Below are positions 6,518-8,950 of a stretch of 8,950 bases of DNA, in pieces. How positions within the stretch are numbered: position 1 is the first letter of the stretch; each line of letters begins with the position of its first letter. The stretch is from Deltaproteobacteria bacterium UBA6930 (GTDB taxonomy: Bacteria > Myxococcota_A > UBA9160 > UBA6930). The notes under the pieces were generated by a model. It was not told where the DNA came from, did not search any database, and saw only the letters and a list, made by a program, of their open reading frames with translations. Both the position numbers and the translations under genes were made by a program. The stretch is taken from the NCBI GenBank assembly GCA_002450755.1, contig DKAI01000170.1, positions 1 through 8,950 of the forward strand. Direction: 5' to 3'.

Positions 6518-7000
6518 TTATTCCTCCGATGAAAAGTCTCGATACGCACCTTGATAATAAAGCAAGGGTGTTACATCTAAATTCGTAGCATCCTCTACCC
6601 GACCCACGTAAACGATATGGTCCCCAGCATCGTGAGCCGCAACTACGGTACAGTCGAGAACAGCTAGACAATCCGGTAACACTGGAGCACCTGTAACCAT
6701 TGTTGAGCAATTTATACCTTCAAACCTTCTATGCTCATCTTTCTTCGAAGCAAACTTATTAGAGAGATCTTGCTGCTCTTTGGACAAAATATGCACTGCA
6801 TAAATTCCGCTTTTTTCAATAAGTTCATTTGTAATAGAAGACTTGTCGGCACATACTAAAACGAGTGGAGGTTCGAGGGAGACGCTCGAAAAAGCCGACA
6901 CTGTCATGCCATGAATTTTTCCCTCAGCCCGCGACGTGACAATAGTCACCCCACTAGCCCAACGCCCCAATACTGTCTTAAATACCTCTTGATCTAACAT
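6518..7000 (-). CDS. Flavin reductase-like FMN-binding split-barrel protein
   Basis: Protein of 160 residues of the flavin reductase-like domain family (FMN-binding split barrel), whose members reduce FMN or FAD with NAD(P)H to feed flavin-dependent monooxygenases. Visible family signatures are the N-terminal VLGRWASGVTIVT (10-22), HGMTVSAFSSVSLEPPLVLV (30-49) that cradles the flavin, and the C-terminal HIVYVGRVED (128-137) with PLLYYQGAYRDF (145-156). The start is taken at ATG 7000, with AAAGG (7012-7008) 7 bases upstream. A TTG at 7015 would add five residues but lacks a better ribosome site. The partner monooxygenase is not evident here. The downstream selenoprotein follows after 4 bases, so the two are probably made together. 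It could instead be a flavin-binding protein without reductase activity. Confidence 0.88.
   Translation of the reverse strand: MLDQEVFKTVLGRWASGVTIVTSRAEGKIHGMTVSAFSSVSLEPPLVLVCADKSSITNELIEKSGIYAVHILSKEQQDLSNKFASKKDEHRRFEGINCSTMVTGAPVLPDCLAVLDCTVVAAHDAGDHIVYVGRVEDATNLDVTPLLYYQGAYRDFSSEE
6523..6527 (-). promoter_or_regulatory. Shine-Dalgarno of the selenoprotein gene
   Basis: GGAGG on the minus strand, 9 bases before GTG 6513, is the ribosome site that fixes the start upstream of the TGA. It overlaps the last sense codons (GAG GAA) of the flavin reductase gene, so ribosomes ending there can restart directly. The conventional start at GTG 6450 has no comparable ribosome site. Confidence 0.75.
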
Positions 7001-7042
7001 AAACAAACCTTTCAAAACAGCTCATTCCAGAAGAACACCCTA

Positions 7043-8353
7043 CTATGTTACACGATTCGCCTCTTCAGCGAGATAGTGAGCCATGTGAGGAGCAAGTATT
7101 TCTACTGGCCGCATTCCAGGTGCTAACTCCGCCCCGAGGGTTAGAAGAAGGCTAAATGAGCGGAACCACATTACCACACCGTCGGGCAAAACGAACGAGT
7201 TTACCTTACGAAGCTCAAATCGCATCCGACGGAGGTAACGAGAAAAATCAAGGCCTGCAAACTCTTTGGGTGTAAGGTTAAAATATTCTGGATCAAACAT
7301 TACTTCGGCAACCTTCTGAACAGCCTGTAAGTCCTTACTCCCTATCATGCCGGCTTTTTCCAAAGATTTTGCGTATGCTCTAGAATCTCTCCTCATAGTT
7401 GCCCATACGTTCATCCTAAGACCTTCCCTCAAGCGATCCGAAATTCTCTTATTCATACCGAAATCAAGTAGAACTATTCGTTGTTCAGAATCGATCAAAA
7501 GATTCCCTGGATGAGGATCGCAATGAAAAAGACCATCCACAAACATTTGATGAAGAAACGCTCGAACCATCCAAAAAACTGTTGACTTAGACTCTTTACT
7601 ACCTTGAGATGAAGTCACAAATTCCCTCAGAGGTGCGCCACTTATAAATTCCATCGTTAGAATGCGAGTTCGCGAAGTCTCTCGATAGATCTTGGGCACT
7701 TTAATTTTCTTCGCCAATTTTTCATCACGAGAAAGATTTCCAGCTATTTCTTCTGCGACGTCGGCCTCAATTTCATAATTCATTTCTCTAAGTATTGACG
7801 TTTTTATTTCTAAAAATACTAAACGCAGGTCTGAAATCGTTACGAAATTAAAGGCCCAAAGTGCGCACCTTGCACATGCGAGATCCAGCCAAACGGTTTT
7901 TTCTATTCCTGGATATAAAATTTTGACTGCCACCTCTTCTCCAGAAATTAACGTTGCGCGGTGCACTTGACCTAAGCTAGCAGCAGCAATTGCGTCTTTA
8001 TCAAAACTTCCGAAGAGCTTTCTCCATCCAAATCCTAGTTCATGCTTCAATTGGTCTGAAACTTCCGAAAATGGCCTTGGCTCGACTCGATCTTGCAAGT
8101 GCGCGAGAGTCTCGCTCACAATGTCGGGAAAAATGTCTACCCGCAAACTAGCTAATTGCCCTAATTTAATTAGAGCACCCTTTTCTCGGCTAGCAATCTT
8201 CACGTACATTTCTGCGTACTTACGAAAAGCGTTGTCTAGGTCACCAATCTTCCAGCGATAACGGAGATATAGTATGACCGCGTGACCGAACAACTCTACC
8301 AAATATACTCCTCGGGCAGCTATTTTAAACGGGTTGAGGAAACGACTAAACAC
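7043..8353 (-). CDS. ABC1/UbiB (AarF/COQ8)-family atypical kinase
   Basis: Atypical kinase-like protein of 436 residues in the ABC1/UbiB/COQ8 family, whose members bind nucleotide and support quinone or isoprenoid-lipid metabolism at membranes. Diagnostic motifs are KLGQ (63-66, the inhibitory KxGQ), Ala-rich nucleotide loop AAASLGQVHRA (123-133) replacing the usual Gly-rich loop, VAVKILYPGIE (141-151, Lys144), EIEAD (194-198), FHCDPHPGN (276-284, Asp279 and Asn284) and LLDFGM (295-300, metal-binding Asp297). Two terminal transmembrane helices, as in proteobacterial UbiB, are not obvious, so this is probably an AarF-like paralogue rather than UbiB proper. The start is GTG 8353, only 3 bases after the upstream kinase stop and without a clear Shine-Dalgarno, so translation is probably coupled. 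All catalytic-type residues are intact. The function here is unknown. Confidence 0.9.
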   Translation of the reverse strand: MFSRFLNPFKIAARGVYLVELFGHAVILYLRYRWKIGDLDNAFRKYAEMYVKIASREKGALIKLGQLASLRVDIFPDIVSETLAHLQDRVEPRPFSEVSDQLKHELGFGWRKLFGSFDKDAIAAASLGQVHRATLISGEEVAVKILYPGIEKTVWLDLACARCALWAFNFVTISDLRLVFLEIKTSILREMNYEIEADVAEEIAGNLSRDEKLAKKIKVPKIYRETSRTRILTMEFISGAPLREFVTSSQGSKESKSTVFWMVRAFLHQMFVDGLFHCDPHPGNLLIDSEQRIVLLDFGMNKRISDRLREGLRMNVWATMRRDSRAYAKSLEKAGMIGSKDLQAVQKVAEVMFDPEYFNLTPKEFAGLDFSRYLRRMRFELRKVNSFVLPDGVVMWFRSFSLLLTLGAELAPGMRPVEILAPHMAHYLAEEANRVT

Positions 8354-8356
8354 GAC

Positions 8357-8950
8357 TTAATTTAAACCGATAGGGCCAGACACGAGTATTGCCACATCCA
8401 TCACATTGGTACCCGTTGATCCTAATTTGATCAAAGAACTGACTGCCTCCAAAGCATGATAAGAGTTATGAGATGCTAAGTCCTCCTCCGGATTCCGTCC
8501 AACGCTCTGAATACCACTCCACGTTCGCTCGTTAACAAACGCACCCGTTGCATCTGTTGGCCCGTCCCTACCATCTGTGCCTGCTGCAAAAACACTGACT
8601 TCCGCTTTTCCATTTAAGTACCTAGCGGCAGCCAGGGCCAATTCTTGGTTCCGTCCGCCTAAGCCAAACTCTCCATCCAAAGTCACCGTAGTCTCGCCTC
8701 CAAGCACCCATACACAAGGCCTGTTCACTGAACTAGCTAACGCAGCTAGCCGTTCTCCTACTCGAGCTGCTTCACCCTGGATTGGATTTGAAATCAAAAA
8801 TGTCTTATTGCCTTCATCACGTGCGATTTGAGCAATAGATTCTATAACATTTAGATTTCGGGCCAGGACATGACACTCAACAAAATCAAAAATCGGGCTA
8901 CCTGGCTTCAAATCGGGTTCGAGATTATTAATGCTCGACTCTAAAAAACG
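8357..8950 (-). CDS. Glycerate 2-kinase, MOFRL type (C-terminal part; 5' end off window)
   Basis: C-terminal 197 residues of a MOFRL-family glycerate kinase, which phosphorylates D-glycerate to 2-phosphoglycerate and links serine or glyoxylate metabolism to lower glycolysis. The frame is open to the right window edge and a TTG at 8911 is only internal. Since full proteins have about 420-450 residues, more than half of the gene is missing. Counting from the first visible residue, the MOFRL signatures are LGGETTVT (about 83-90), GLGGRNQELALAAA (about 96-109), AGTDGRDGPTDATGA (about 123-137), the NSYHAL segment (about 161-166) and TGTNVMD (about 179-185). It is the first visible gene of the minus-strand cluster. 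The UbiB-like gene starts 3 bases after its TAA. Confidence 0.92.
   Translation of the reverse strand, partial: RFLESSINNLEPDLKPGSPIFDFVECHVLARNLNVIESIAQIARDEGNKTFLISNPIQGEAARVGERLAALASSVNRPCVWVLGGETTVTLDGEFGLGGRNQELALAAARYLNGKAEVSVFAAGTDGRDGPTDATGAFVNERTWSGIQSVGRNPEEDLASHNSYHALEAVSSLIKLGSTGTNVMDVAILVSGPIGLN

Overview
The window shows a bacterial chromosome segment of moderate GC content with tightly packed genes. It carries a conserved central-metabolism and secretion block, pgk-tpiA-secG followed by a tRNA-Leu(GAG), and then less familiar accessory enzymes. The pgk-tpiA-secG order is common in Deltaproteobacteria-like lineages, and tpiA-secG-tRNA-Leu is also common in Gammaproteobacteria. 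Together with the selenocysteine gene described below, this suggests a selenium-using proteobacterium or relative. That lineage call is inference and weak.

Layout, plus strand, 1-5880: pgk (first codon or codons off the left edge), tpiA, secG, tRNA-Leu(GAG), a CmcJ/NvfI-type putative oxygenase, a stand-alone beta-ketoacyl-ACP synthase and an alpha/beta hydrolase. Layout, minus strand, 8950-5896, read right to left: a MOFRL-type glycerate kinase (5' part off the right edge), an ABC1/UbiB-family atypical kinase, a flavin reductase-like protein and a DsbA/FrnE-like thioredoxin-fold oxidoreductase. The two blocks converge with only 15 bases between the alpha/beta hydrolase and the DsbA-like gene.

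The main discovery is in the last minus-strand gene. A conventional reading starts it at 6450 and removes its redox active site. Reading through one in-frame TGA (6474-6472) restores a complete FrnE/DsbA N-terminus with the motif U-P-W-C in place of C-P-W-C. It also gives a GTG start at 6513 with a strong Shine-Dalgarno sequence placed 9 nt upstream. A stem-loop compatible with a bacterial SECIS element lies just after the TGA. I therefore annotate it as a selenoprotein of 205 residues with selenocysteine at residue 14. The selenocysteine machinery itself (selA, selB, selC, selD) is not in this window.

How the genes relate: pgk and tpiA supply consecutive parts of glycolysis/gluconeogenesis, and secG is a passenger of the same transcript in many bacteria. 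The CmcJ-like, ketosynthase and hydrolase genes could act on a shared acyl or secondary-metabolite substrate, but no ACP or other biosynthetic gene is present to prove it. On the minus strand, the 3-4 base gaps (kinase to UbiB-like, flavin reductase to selenoprotein) indicate an operon with translational coupling. No stretch above 300 bases lacks a gene.
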